Positions 40,926 to 48,904 of a stretch of 61,413 bases of DNA are shown here, piece after piece. Where the stretch lies: NCBI RefSeq assembly GCF_004348445.1, contig NZ_SMKV01000032.1, forward strand, positions 1 to 61,413, given 5' to 3'. Numbering within the stretch: the first letter of the stretch is position 1; each line of letters starts with the position of its first letter. The notes below the pieces were generated by a model. The model was not told the origin of the DNA and made no database searches. It worked only from the letters and a program-made list of their open reading frames with translations. The DNA is from Saccharopolyspora aridisoli. GTDB taxonomy: Bacteria; Actinomycetota; Actinomycetes; Mycobacteriales; Pseudonocardiaceae. The translations under genes were made by a program, and so were the position numbers.

Positions 40926-41121
40926 GTCGCTGTCCTTTCCACGCGCGTCGTTGCACGTTGCTCTCCGGCCGGGGGAGGGGAGCGCCCGGCCGTTTCCGGG
41001 GGACGTCGGCGTCGAACCCGGCCATGCCCGGGAAGCTAGTGCCCGAGATCGCGCGGGGAGAACGGCTGCGACCCAGAACCCCTCGTCCGAGAACCCATGT
41101 CCGGACTGTCGGGGAGGGACG

Positions 41122-41173
41122 CACCCGTCCGAACGGTCAGGTACCCGCGCTGACCCGTTCGATCGGACGGGTG
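41122..41173. promoter_or_regulatory. large inverted repeat between MDO and mftD
   Basis: CACCCGTCCGA (41122-41132) and TCGGACGGGTG (41163-41173) are exact 11-bp complements; inside them ACGGTCAG and CTGACCCGTT pair with one bulge. The 52-nt element sits in the shared 305-nt divergent control region, so an operator for a regulator of both genes is likelier than a terminator. Confidence 0.55.
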
Positions 41174-41230
41174 TGAGTGGACCCGGTCGCACGGTGCTCT
41201 CGCTGGCACTTGGCCCTAGCGTGGTGCGGC

Positions 41231-42403
41231 ATGGCGGAGTGGTTCGAAACAGTGGCGGAGGCGCACCGGCGCGCCCGCAGACGACTGCCCAGGTCGGTGT
41301 ACCTGGCGCTGGTGGCGGGCAGCGAGCGCGGCGCCACGCTCAACGACAACATCAGTGCCTTCGGCGAGCTCGGCTTCGCGCCGCGCGTGGCGGACCTGCC
41401 GGCCGAGCGCGAGATGTCCACGACTGTGATGGGGCAGGAGCTGTCGCTACCGGTGCTGGTGTCGCCGACCGGTGTGCAGGCCGTGCACCCGGAGGGCGAG
41501 GTAGCGGTCGCGCGGGCGGCGGCCGAGGTCGGCACGGCGATCGGTTTGTCCTCGTTCGCCAGCCGATCCGTCGAGGACGTGGCCGATGCCAACCCGAAGA
41601 CGTTGTTCCAGGTCTACTGGGTCGGCGACCGGGAGAAGGTGCTGGCTCGCGCCGAGCGCGCCCGAGCGGCCGGAGCGAAGGGCCTCATCGTCACGCTCGA
41701 CTGGTGCTTCGCCACCGGGCGCGACTGGGGGAGTCCCCCGATCCCGGAGAAGCTGGACCTGCGCACGAAGCTGAGCTTCGCCCCGCAAGGACTGCTGCGG
41801 CCCCGGTGGCTGCGCGGGTTCCTGCGGCACGGGCTGCCGGACCTGACCACCCCGAACATGGTGCCGCGCGGGGAGCCCGCGCCGACCTTCTTCGGCGCCT
41901 ACGGCGAGTGGATGTTCACCCCGCCTCCGACCTGGGAGGACATCGCCTGGTTGCGGGAGCGCTGGGGCGGACCGTTCATGATCAAGGGCATCACGCATCC
42001 CGACGACGCCCGCCGCGCCCGGGACATCGGCGCCACGGCGATCTCGGTGTCCAACCACGGCGGTAACAACCTCGACTCCACGCCGGCCACCATCCGTCTC
42101 CTCCCGGCGATCGCCGACGCCGTCGGCGACGACGTGGAAGTCCTGCTGGACGGCGGGATCCGGCGAGGCAGCGATGTCATCAAGGCGCTCGCGCTGGGCG
42201 CCCGGGCCGTCCTCATCGGCCGCGCCTACCTGTGGGGCCTCGCGGCCGAGGGGCAAGCCGGAGTCCGCAACGTCTTCGACATCCTCCGGTCCGGCATCGA
42301 CTCCTCCCTGCTGGCCCTCGGCCGTCCCTCGATCGACGACCTCACCCTCGACGACCTCATCATCCCGAGGGATTTCACCCGGCACCCCGTCTCCGAGCAC
42401 TGA
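41231..42403 (+). CDS. mftD: mycofactocin synthesis FMN enzyme MftD (premycofactocin synthase)
   Basis: A 390-residue alpha-hydroxyacid-oxidase-fold flavoprotein. It follows mycobacterial MftD along its length: MAEWFETVAEA start, LGFAPRVADLPAE, SLPVLVSPTGVQAVHPEGEVAVARAA, TLDWCFATGRDWGSP, FGAYGEWMFTPPPTWEDIAWLRE, VSNHGGNNLD (catalytic His) and LLDGGIRRGSDVIKALALGARAVLIGRAYLWGLA. MftD oxidatively deaminates the Val-Tyr-derived AHDP to give the redox-active premycofactocin. Here it is alone, without mftABCEF. A -10-like TAGCGT (41217-41222) lies 8 nt before the ATG, implying a very short or absent leader. Confidence 0.95.
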   Translation: MAEWFETVAEAHRRARRRLPRSVYLALVAGSERGATLNDNISAFGELGFAPRVADLPAEREMSTTVMGQELSLPVLVSPTGVQAVHPEGEVAVARAAAEVGTAIGLSSFASRSVEDVADANPKTLFQVYWVGDREKVLARAERARAAGAKGLIVTLDWCFATGRDWGSPPIPEKLDLRTKLSFAPQGLLRPRWLRGFLRHGLPDLTTPNMVPRGEPAPTFFGAYGEWMFTPPPTWEDIAWLRERWGGPFMIKGITHPDDARRARDIGATAISVSNHGGNNLDSTPATIRLLPAIADAVGDDVEVLLDGGIRRGSDVIKALALGARAVLIGRAYLWGLAAEGQAGVRNVFDILRSGIDSSLLALGRPSIDDLTLDDLIIPRDFTRHPVSEH

Positions 42404-42458
42404 TCTCGCACGGTCCCCGACACGGCCCACCGCGTCACCTCCCCGGGTGGAGTTCCCG

Positions 42459-42498
42459 ATTCCAGTGGAAATCAGAACCCCGAGTTCCATTGAAATCC
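42459..42498. repeat. two imperfect TTCCA-TGGAAATC repeats
   Basis: TTCCAGTGGAAATC (42460-42473) and TTCCATTGAAATCC (42485-42498), 25-nt period, in the gap after mftD. Local composition is AT-richer than the surroundings. Possible protein-binding repeats; function unknown. Confidence 0.4.
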
Positions 42499-42535
42499 GG
42501 TGCTCATGACGGGACCACGTCGAGGGGAGAGGGGT

Positions 42536-42577
42536 GACTGCGGTGCCCGGTCCTCGGGAGGACGGGGCACCGCAGTC
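42536..42577. terminator. strong bidirectional terminator between mftD and DUF1479 gene
   Basis: GACTGCGGTGCCC (42536-42548) pairs perfectly with GGGCACCGCAGTC (42565-42577); an inner GTCCTC/GAGGAC stem (42550-42563) stacks on it. Convergent genes on both sides. Confidence 0.8.
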
Positions 42578-42712
42578 GGTCGGGGAGGTGGAGCAGGTTT
42601 CGCCGCCCTCGCGGTGGCGGTCGCGATCACGTTGCACCAGCTCATCCGAAACCCCTTGCCCGAGTACCGGACTCGTGCGAACGTGGCTAGTCAGCCGTGA
42701 CCGGACGCTTGC

Positions 42713-44005
42713 TCAGGGCTCGGTGAAACCCATCCCCCGGCGGCCGGTCTCGTTGAGCTGGTCGTAGGTGAAGCGGCCTTCCCAGTCGCGTTCGTAGTGC
42801 TCGGCGGGGAAGTCGGTCGGGCTGGACCCGGTCAGGAAGGCCTGGCGGACGCGCGCTGCGTACTCCTCGTTGCGCGGGCACCACGGCGCTGCCGGGATGT
42901 ACATGACGTTGCCCCACCCCCGCTGGTCGGCGACCGGCGCAACGCTGTGGACCATGTCGCAGTGCCACCACACCGAGTCGCCCGCCTCGACGTCGGGAAT
43001 CCCGACCAGGCCGTCGAGGAGGTCGGAGTGCCACTTGTGGTCGGCGGGGAAGACCTGGTTGGTGGTCACCCCGCACATGTCGTCCTCGGGGACGTCGGGC
43101 AGCAGCGGGCGCAGCATGAGGTAGGCCATGGCCTCCGGTATCGGCACGGTGTGCAGCACGCCCTGGTCGTGGTCCATGTCCGACAGCGCTGTCCAGCCCT
43201 GGAACGTGCGGAACGCCGAGCACATCGTCGATCCCGGGTACTGGCCTGCCGAGGTGCGGTGCGCGGCGTCCCACGGGTCGTACTCCTCGACGCTGCCGTC
43301 GAAGAGGTGCCGGAACGCCCGCTGGTAGGACGCGGTCATCCACAGGTCCAGGGTGCCCGGGTCGCTGTGGGTGCCCAGGCCCGCCGAGTCGGCGCCCTCC
43401 GGTCGGCGTCGGATCCGGTCGGGGTACAGCGCGTCGCGGTCCGGATCGAACCAGCGCACGCCGTGCGACTCGTGCTTCCAGAAGGAGTTCAGGAACGACT
43501 GCACCCGAGCCATCCGGTCGCTCTGCCGTGCCCGCATCTGGGCCTGAGACCAGTAGATCGGGTAAATCTCGGGTTCCGAGCCGACGCTGCCGAAGAAGTC
43601 GTCGCCCGGGCCGCGGTAGTTCTCGAAGAACGCGTTGCGCTCGACGTAGTGGACGATGCTCTCGTCCCAGAGCAGCGCTTGCGCGCGCTCGAAGTGCCCG
43701 CGCACCACCGCGCAACCGCGCCTGCGCACCGCCTCGACCTGCTCGGGCGGCACGGTGCCCGCTGCGATGTCGGCGTAGTCGATCACCGGCCAGACCCCTT
43801 CGCCGCGTTCCCGCAGCTCCCGGACCTCGGCCACTCGCGTGCGGACCCGGTCCTCCACGACGGCGAAGACCTCTTCGACGCTGCGTCCGGACGACTCGAT
43901 GCGAGCGCGCAGCCCGGCTTTGACCTCCCGGATCGCGCCCGTGAGATCGGCGGGTGGAGTCTCCCAGTGCGGTAGCGACGGCAGTGTCCTGGGCATGGTG
44001 GTCAC
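42713..44005 (-). CDS. DUF1479 (YbiU-like) putative 2-oxoglutarate/Fe(II) dioxygenase
   Basis: A 430-residue protein of the DUF1479 family. HETPP-like start region (PSLPHWETPPADL), GLGTHSDPGTLDLWM, NQVFPADHKWHSDLLDGLVG and DSVWWHCDMVHSVAPV provide the His/Asp ligands of a double-stranded beta-helix iron enzyme. Substrate unknown. The GTG at 44005 is chosen because AAAGGAG stands 7 nt upstream; an internal ATG three codons on is an alternative. Divergent from a ROK regulator whose operator repeats lie in its leader. Confidence 0.88.
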   Translation of the reverse strand: MTTMPRTLPSLPHWETPPADLTGAIREVKAGLRARIESSGRSVEEVFAVVEDRVRTRVAEVRELRERGEGVWPVIDYADIAAGTVPPEQVEAVRRRGCAVVRGHFERAQALLWDESIVHYVERNAFFENYRGPGDDFFGSVGSEPEIYPIYWSQAQMRARQSDRMARVQSFLNSFWKHESHGVRWFDPDRDALYPDRIRRRPEGADSAGLGTHSDPGTLDLWMTASYQRAFRHLFDGSVEEYDPWDAAHRTSAGQYPGSTMCSAFRTFQGWTALSDMDHDQGVLHTVPIPEAMAYLMLRPLLPDVPEDDMCGVTTNQVFPADHKWHSDLLDGLVGIPDVEAGDSVWWHCDMVHSVAPVADQRGWGNVMYIPAAPWCPRNEEYAARVRQAFLTGSSPTDFPAEHYERDWEGRFTYDQLNETGRRGMGFTEP

Positions 44006-44030
44006 CCCTGAACTCCTTTGGTCAGGAACC

Positions 44031-44097
44031 CTTACTAAAGAAGTGGTGGGCCGAAGGTAGTCGGCGTCGAGCATTTCGGCAAGACTCCTGACTAAAC
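44031..44097. promoter_or_regulatory. ROK operator pair in divergent promoter
   Basis: Read on the minus strand, CTTTAGTAAGG and GTTTAGTCAGG occur 57 nt apart. The rokside copy overlaps TAAACT (44093-44098), a -10 placed 6 nt before the ROK ATG, so binding would block both promoters and the ROK mRNA would be leaderless. Confidence 0.55.
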
Positions 44098-44104
44098 TGG
44101 CTCG

Positions 44105-45208
44105 ATGCCGACCTCCAAGCCCTCGCTGGAGCTGCTGCGCTCCATGACCGATGAGCACGTCCTGCGGGCGATCATGGACAGCGAGCGGCTGACCCGCACC
44201 GAGATCGCCGCGCTGACCGGGATCTCGAAACCCACGATCTCCGACAGCGTCCGCAGGCTCACCAAGTCCGGCGTGCTCGCCGACACCGGGGAGCGCACCA
44301 CCGGCAGGGGCAGGGCTGGCTCCTACTACTCGCTGGCCCCCGAGTCGGGTGCAGCACTGGTCGCCGAGATCACCCCGCGCGGTGTGCGGGCCGAGGCCGT
44401 CGACGCCTTCGGCGCCGTCGTGGCCGGTGCTCGGGCCGCGCTGGGGCGCGCGGTGGGCCAGGAGGAGGCGGCGGCAGCGCTGGGCGATGTTGCCGGGCAG
44501 CTCGCGGGCAGCGTGCCGCTGCGCTGCGCGGTGATCAGCGCAGCGGACCCGGTCGATCGCGAGACCGGCCGACTGGTCCGACTGCCCGAGGAGCCGTTCC
44601 TCGTCGGTGACCTCGACCCGGTCGCCGTGCTGGCCCCCTTCGTCTCCGGCGACGTCCTGGTCGACAACGACGTGAACTGGTCGGCTCGCGCCGAGCGGGA
44701 GGACGGCTCCGCGTGCGGTGTCGACAACTTCGTCTACCTGCACCTCGGCGAGGGGCTCGGTGCAGCGGTGGTCGCCGACGGCGAGGTCCGCCGCGGCGGC
44801 AGCGGACTGATCGGCGAGATCGCCCACGTGATCACGACCGGTCCGGACGGCTCGGCCATCCACTTCACCGAGTTCTTCCGCGAGACCAGCCTCCGCCAGT
44901 CCGCCACGGCAGCCATCGACGTCGACGCGCTCCGCGCCCGCTACGGCGATGTCCTCCCGCAGCTGGCCGACGCCATCCGCGGAGTGGTCCTGGCAATGAT
45001 CGCCTTCGCCGACCCGCAGCTCGTCGTCCTCGGCGGCACCTGGGGCCGCGACCCAGAGGTGCTCGACGCGCTCACCGGAGCTTCGGCCGCACCACGCGAG
45101 GTCGCCTACACCAGGTCGACGCTCGACGACCCGGAACTCGCCGGAGCCCGAGCGCATGCGATCGACGTTCTTCGCACCCGGATCATCCAGCACGCCACCG
45201 AGCAGTAG
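44105..45208 (+). CDS. ROK-family transcriptional repressor
   Basis: A 367-residue protein: N-terminal winged helix (VLRAIMDSERLTRTEIAALTGISKPTISDSVRRL, residues 19-52) and a sugar-kinase-like ROK fold (DNDVNWSARAERE, VYLHLGEGLGAAVVADGEVRRG, GEIAH). The CxCGxxGC zinc motif typical of ROK members is absent; the GLIGEIAHVITTGPDG region lacks cysteines, so sugar or zinc binding may be altered. Probably represses the divergent DUF1479 gene. Leaderless ATG. Confidence 0.9.
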   Translation: MPTSKPSLELLRSMTDEHVLRAIMDSERLTRTEIAALTGISKPTISDSVRRLTKSGVLADTGERTTGRGRAGSYYSLAPESGAALVAEITPRGVRAEAVDAFGAVVAGARAALGRAVGQEEAAAALGDVAGQLAGSVPLRCAVISAADPVDRETGRLVRLPEEPFLVGDLDPVAVLAPFVSGDVLVDNDVNWSARAEREDGSACGVDNFVYLHLGEGLGAAVVADGEVRRGGSGLIGEIAHVITTGPDGSAIHFTEFFRETSLRQSATAAIDVDALRARYGDVLPQLADAIRGVVLAMIAFADPQLVVLGGTWGRDPEVLDALTGASAAPREVAYTRSTLDDPELAGARAHAIDVLRTRIIQHATEQ

Positions 45209-45259
45209 CGCGACCAGCGCGGCTCCCGTCCGACTGCCCTCGTGAACGCCACCCGGGAA

Positions 45260-45277
45260 CCTGGAACATGTTCCAGG
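45260..45277. promoter_or_regulatory. perfect 18-bp palindrome (TetR/KstR-like site)
   Basis: CCTGGAACATGTTCCAGG. Its core TGGAACATGTTCCA fits the pattern TnnAACnnGTTnnA recognised by KstR-type regulators. About 60 nt upstream of a broken dehydrogenase gene. Confidence 0.5.
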
Positions 45278-45335
45278 GGATCGGTTCGTGCGGGTGGTCT
45301 TCGGCGTGCTGCCTGCTCGCGAGGAGGTGGGCGCT

Positions 45336-45738
45336 GTGGGGGTTCGGGTCGCTCACATCGGCACCGGGAACCTGGGAGGACTGGCTTCGCGGGCGTTCTC
45401 GACGCCGCCGAGTGTCGAGCTTGACCGGCGTGTGGGTCTTCAACGCGTGCAAGATCGGCCGGGACGCCGGTGAACTCGCCGGGTTCGACCGCCGCACCGG
45501 CATCGCCGCGACCGGTGACCTCGACGAGATCCTCGCCGCACGACCGGATTGCGCCGTTCGCTGCGCCATGGGCGAGACCCGTCCGGTCGAGCGATGGCCG
45601 ACGTCGAGCGGCTGCTCGGCGCGGGGATCAACGTCGTCGGATCGTCTCCCGTGGCGCTGCGGTACCCGTGGGAGGTGTTCGCGCAGGAGGTGATCGACGG
45701 TGTCGAGCGAGTCGCGCTGGACGGTGGCGCGAGCGTCA
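45336..45738 (+). pseudogene. truncated, frameshifted DapB-fold dehydrogenase
   Basis: From a GTG with GAGGAGGTG upstream the first frame reads VRVAHIGTGNLGGLASRAF, the NAD-binding start of dihydrodipicolinate-reductase-like (2,4-diaminopentanoate dehydrogenase type) proteins. An extra T near 45420 shifts to LTGVWVFNACKIGRDAGELAGF and RPDCAVRCAMGETRPVE; a lost base near 45590 shifts to AMADVERLLGAGINVVGSS and PWEVFAQEVIDGVERVALDGGAS, after which homology ends. About a third of the protein remains. Confidence 0.8.
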
Positions 45739-45905
45739 TCCGTGCGGCACGTCAGCGACGAGGCCGCCGTCGACGACGAATTCCGAACCCGTGGCGAACG
45801 ACGACTCCTCGCTGGCCAGGAACACGACGAAGGTCGCCACCTCCTCCGGGGCCGCGGCCCGGCCCTGCGGCGTTCTCACCATGTCCGCGGGCAGGTTCAC
45901 CCGAG
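45736..45905 (-). pseudogene. C-terminal remnant of a short-chain dehydrogenase
   Basis: On the minus strand GRAAAPEEVATFVVFLASEE and SSFATGSEFVVDGGL, ending PHG and a stop, are the last ~55 residues of an SDR; the Rossmann and catalytic parts are gone. It abuts the end of the DapB-fold pseudogene and the second palindrome. Confidence 0.75.
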
Positions 45906-45908
45906 CAG

Positions 45909-45922
45909 TAGAACATGTTTCA
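45909..45922. promoter_or_regulatory. near-palindromic KstR-like site
   Basis: TAGAACATGTTTCA fits TnnAACnnGTTnnA and shares GAACATGTT with the palindrome at 45260. It lies about 85 nt before lexA. Confidence 0.4.
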
Positions 45923-46004
45923 ATCTTGCGCCCGGGTCGGCGACGGCCGGGGCGGCGGTGACCAGGTAGGTCATCCCGCCGACGGGGCGATTACGATGCT
46001 CCGG

Positions 46005-46664
46005 ATGACCGCATCCGACGATCTCGACCTAGAACACCTGGACACCTCGATCCTGCCGGAGCGCCAGCAGCGCATCCTGGCCACGATCCGGGACTGGGTG
46101 GTCAAGCACGGCTACGCGCCGAGCACTCGGCAGATCGGTGAAGCGGTCGGGCTGCGCTCGGCCTCCTCGGTGTCGCGCCACCTGGCGAGCCTGGAGGAGA
46201 AGGGCTTCCTGCGGCGCAGCGAAACCCTCTCCCGGCCCATCGACGTGCGGGTCTTCCTGCAGGACCGGCAGTCCCGGCCCACTGACGAGCAGTCCGTTCC
46301 GGTCCCGGTCGTCGGTGACATCGCCGCCGGCGTGCCGATCTCCGCGGAGGAGCACGTCGACGACGTGCTGACGTTGCCGCGCGAACTCACCGGGCGCGGC
46401 AACGTCTTCGGACTGCGAGTGCGCGGTGACTCGATGGTCGACGCCGCGATCTGCGACGGCGACATCGTGGTCGTGCGCCAGCAGCCCGAGGCGCACTCCG
46501 GGCAGATCGTCGCCGCGATGCTCGACGACGAGGCCACGGTCAAGGTGTTCCGCCGCCGCAACGGCCACGTCCACCTCGAACCGCGCAACCCCGCCTACGA
46601 GGTCATCGACGGCGACGACGCCGTCATCCTCGGAGCCGTCGTCTCGGTCCTCCGCAACGTCTGA
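46005..46664 (+). CDS. lexA: LexA repressor (SOS regulator, S24 self-cleaving)
   Basis: A 219-residue protein. N-terminal winged helix (RQQRILATIRDWVVKHGYAPSTRQIGEAVGL, SSVSRHLASLEEKGFL), then the S24 peptidase domain: Ala-Gly cleavage site in GDIAAGVPI, catalytic Ser in GDSMVDAAI and Lys in EATVKVF, all intact. It represses DNA-damage genes until RecA filaments trigger self-cleavage. TACGAT (45992-45997) is a likely -10, 7 nt before this ATG, supporting a leaderless start here; the ATG at 45996 is an alternative. No nrdR or nrdJ gene adjoins it. Confidence 0.93.
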   Translation: MTASDDLDLEHLDTSILPERQQRILATIRDWVVKHGYAPSTRQIGEAVGLRSASSVSRHLASLEEKGFLRRSETLSRPIDVRVFLQDRQSRPTDEQSVPVPVVGDIAAGVPISAEEHVDDVLTLPRELTGRGNVFGLRVRGDSMVDAAICDGDIVVVRQQPEAHSGQIVAAMLDDEATVKVFRRRNGHVHLEPRNPAYEVIDGDDAVILGAVVSVLRNV

Positions 46665-46690
46665 CCCCCCGGCGCCCGGCACTCGGCAGG

Positions 46691-47608
46691 TCAGGCGTGG
46701 GCACGCAGTGCTTCGATGAGCCACTCGAAGTTGGGGACGTGCGGGTCGGAGGCCGGCCAGCCGTTGAGCACTCCCAGCAGTTGCCAGTAGCGCTCCACCC
46801 GGCGATCGGTGAAGGTCTCGACCGCATCGGCCAGCGCGCGCCGGTCATCGGAGCTCAAGTCCGGATCGACGATGCGGTCCAGGACCTCCTTGCCGCGGGC
46901 GGATTCCGGCGTGATCCCTTCGCGCAGCGCCGTGGCGGCGTGCTCCATCGTCTTCTCCGGCGAGTAGCCGCCGGGCTGCTCGATGCCCTGCGAGCCGGTC
47001 ACCGCCATCTCGCGGCAGCGTCGCCGGAAGTCCTCGTCGCTGACCAGCTCGGCGAGCTCGATCCACGCGTCCACCTGCTCGGTGGACGGATCGGCCGGTA
47101 GTGCGGCGGGCATCGAGCGCATGCCCTGGGCGATGCTCGCGCCCGGAGCGTCGTCGTCGATGCCGTCGAAGGTGCGCTGGACGAAGTCGTCGATGATGCG
47201 CTGCCGCTCGTCGGCGGACATCTTCGCCACCTCGTGCATGGTCCTCATCTCCTCGGTAGTGGTTCCACGTCGAGCGATCCACCGCAGCACCGAGCGCCTG
47301 GCCTGCAGCGTGCGCAATTCCGCGTCGAGCGCCGCGAGGTGCGCATCGGCCACGTCCTGGACCGTCACCTGGCTGGTCAGCACCCGCCGCACCGACGGCA
47401 GGTCGAGGCCCAGTTCCCGCAACGTGCGGACCAGGTCCAGGCGCGCGACGGCTTCGGCGTCGTAGAGCCGGTAGCCGCCGGTCGAACGCCCGCTGGGCAC
47501 CACGACGTCGCTGTCGGACCAGAAGCGGATGGTGCGCACCGCCAGTCCGGTGCGTTGCGCCAGCTCACCGATGGTGAACAGCTCGGGTTCCTCGCTCACG
47601 GGATCCAC
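46691..47608 (-). CDS. MerR-family transcriptional regulator with helical effector domain
   Basis: A 305-residue regulator. MerR winged helix at residues 10-78 (FTIGELAQRTGLAVRTIRFWSDSD, GGYRLYDAEAVARLDLVRTLRELG), a coiled-coil segment (85-125) and a long C-terminal helical domain (EKTMEHAATALREGITPES, ETFTDRRVERYWQLLGVLNG) of the kind seen in actinobacterial drug-binding regulators. GTG start with GGAAGG upstream; a second in-frame GTG follows three codons on. Divergent from an alpha/beta hydrolase that it may control. Confidence 0.88.
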   Translation of the reverse strand: MDPVSEEPELFTIGELAQRTGLAVRTIRFWSDSDVVVPSGRSTGGYRLYDAEAVARLDLVRTLRELGLDLPSVRRVLTSQVTVQDVADAHLAALDAELRTLQARRSVLRWIARRGTTTEEMRTMHEVAKMSADERQRIIDDFVQRTFDGIDDDAPGASIAQGMRSMPAALPADPSTEQVDAWIELAELVSDEDFRRRCREMAVTGSQGIEQPGGYSPEKTMEHAATALREGITPESARGKEVLDRIVDPDLSSDDRRALADAVETFTDRRVERYWQLLGVLNGWPASDPHVPNFEWLIEALRAHA

Positions 47609-47721
47609 CTTCGACCTTCCAGCGGCTGGAGACTCAAGACATTTTCCATGGTTACGAGGAAATCGATGTAAGATTACTCAAACGCACGCAACATGCGCTT
47701 TGTGGAGTAGTATAGGGAGCA

Positions 47722-48597
47722 ATGGGGCAAGAGATGGACGAAGCGGAGATCTACAGGTCCGAGCGGGGGAGGCTGGCGATCCAGCTCTCCTACCGGAAGC
47801 TGCTCGACGACTGGCCGGTGCCCGCGATGCGGCGAACCGTCCACACCTCGCTCGGCGAGGCGTTCGTGCTCGAGAGCGGGTCGCCGGACGCCCCGCCGCT
47901 GGTGCTGCTGCACGGTTCCGGGACCAACACCGCGATGTGGCGGGCGGAGTTCCCGGAGTGGTCGAGGCACTTCCGCGTGCTCGCCCTCGACCTGCCCGGC
48001 GAGCCCGGCCTGAGCGCTCAGGTGCGTCCGCCGCTCGACTCCGACGCCCACGCCCGCTGGCTTGACGGGGTCTTCGAAGAACTCGGCCTGGAGGACGCGG
48101 CGGTGGTCGGCGCCTCGCTGGGTGCCTGGGTGGCGCTCGACCACGCCGTGCGGCGACCGAGCCGGGTGAGTCGGCTGGTCCTGCTGTGCCCGGCGGGAAT
48201 CGGCAGGCAGACCTACGGCTGGCTGCTCCCGGTGATCCTGCTGCGGCTGCTGGGGCCGTGGGGTCAGCGCCGGTCGGCGGCGAAGGTCGCCGGGTTGGAC
48301 GACCCGCCGTTCCTGGACTACCTCACCGAGATCCACCGCGCGTTCCGGCCTCGGACCGAACGGCTTCCGGTGTTCACCGATGCGCAACTGGCAGGTCTGC
48401 CGATGCCGGTGCTGGCGATCGCGGGGGAGCGCGACGCCATGTTCGACACCACTGAGACGCGCCGCAGGCTCCGGAACGCGCCCCGCGCGACGGTGCGGGT
48501 GCTGCCCGACATCGGGCACTCCGTGGTCGGGCAAGCGGAGCGCGTGTCGGCGTTCCTCGTGATGAATTCCGGAGTGGAGCAGCCGGGCGAGCTGTGA
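47722..48597 (+). CDS. alpha/beta hydrolase
   Basis: A 291-residue hydrolase: oxyanion HGSGTNTAMW (about residue 64), nucleophile Ser in VGASLGAWVALDHAV, acid in GERDAMFD and catalytic His in PDIGHSVVGQ. The GQEMDEAEIYRSERGR leader is unusual for the family but polar and could be folded. Substrate unknown. An AT-rich leader (AGTAGTATAG about 15 nt before AGGGAGCA) holds a likely promoter shared with the divergent MerR gene, suggesting inducible control. Confidence 0.9.
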   Translation: MGQEMDEAEIYRSERGRLAIQLSYRKLLDDWPVPAMRRTVHTSLGEAFVLESGSPDAPPLVLLHGSGTNTAMWRAEFPEWSRHFRVLALDLPGEPGLSAQVRPPLDSDAHARWLDGVFEELGLEDAAVVGASLGAWVALDHAVRRPSRVSRLVLLCPAGIGRQTYGWLLPVILLRLLGPWGQRRSAAKVAGLDDPPFLDYLTEIHRAFRPRTERLPVFTDAQLAGLPMPVLAIAGERDAMFDTTETRRRLRNAPRATVRVLPDIGHSVVGQAERVSAFLVMNSGVEQPGEL

Positions 48598-48642
48598 CGG
48601 GTCATTTCGGTTGCTGCGCGGCCGGGTGATCCTCTGGCGATC

Positions 48643-48843
48643 ATGTTCACGGCGAAGCTTGAGATGAAGCCCGATCGGTGCACGGCTTTGATCGTGCCTC
48701 TTCAGCTTCGCTCGGGGCTGGACCGATGCAGGCCGGCGCTGGAAGGCCTGGCGCTGCACTGTCCACTGTGCACCGAAGGGGTCCGCTGGCTGGAGGTGGT
48801 CACCGTCGAGCGCGAGCGCTTCTACCGTCGGCTCGGCCGATGA
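48643..48843 (+). CDS. possible small Cys-containing protein
   Basis: A 66-residue frame beginning MFTAKLEMKPDRCTAL and ending EVVTVERERFYRRLGR, with CPLC in the middle. Codon bias is actinomycete-like only in the second half. GCGAAGCT near the start and AGCTTCGC ~50 nt later could form a hairpin instead. No clear ribosome site. May be a gene relic. Confidence 0.25.
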   Translation: MFTAKLEMKPDRCTALIVPLQLRSGLDRCRPALEGLALHCPLCTEGVRWLEVVTVERERFYRRLGR

Positions 48844-48904
48844 GCTGAGGTCTGGACGCGACCTGCTCGTCGCCGACGGGGCAGGCCGCCCAGGATTGAA
48901 GACC

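Noticed and set aside
45909..45922. SOS box for lexA
   Set aside because: SOS boxes of this group have GAAC-N4-GTTC; here the half-sites are separated by two bases.
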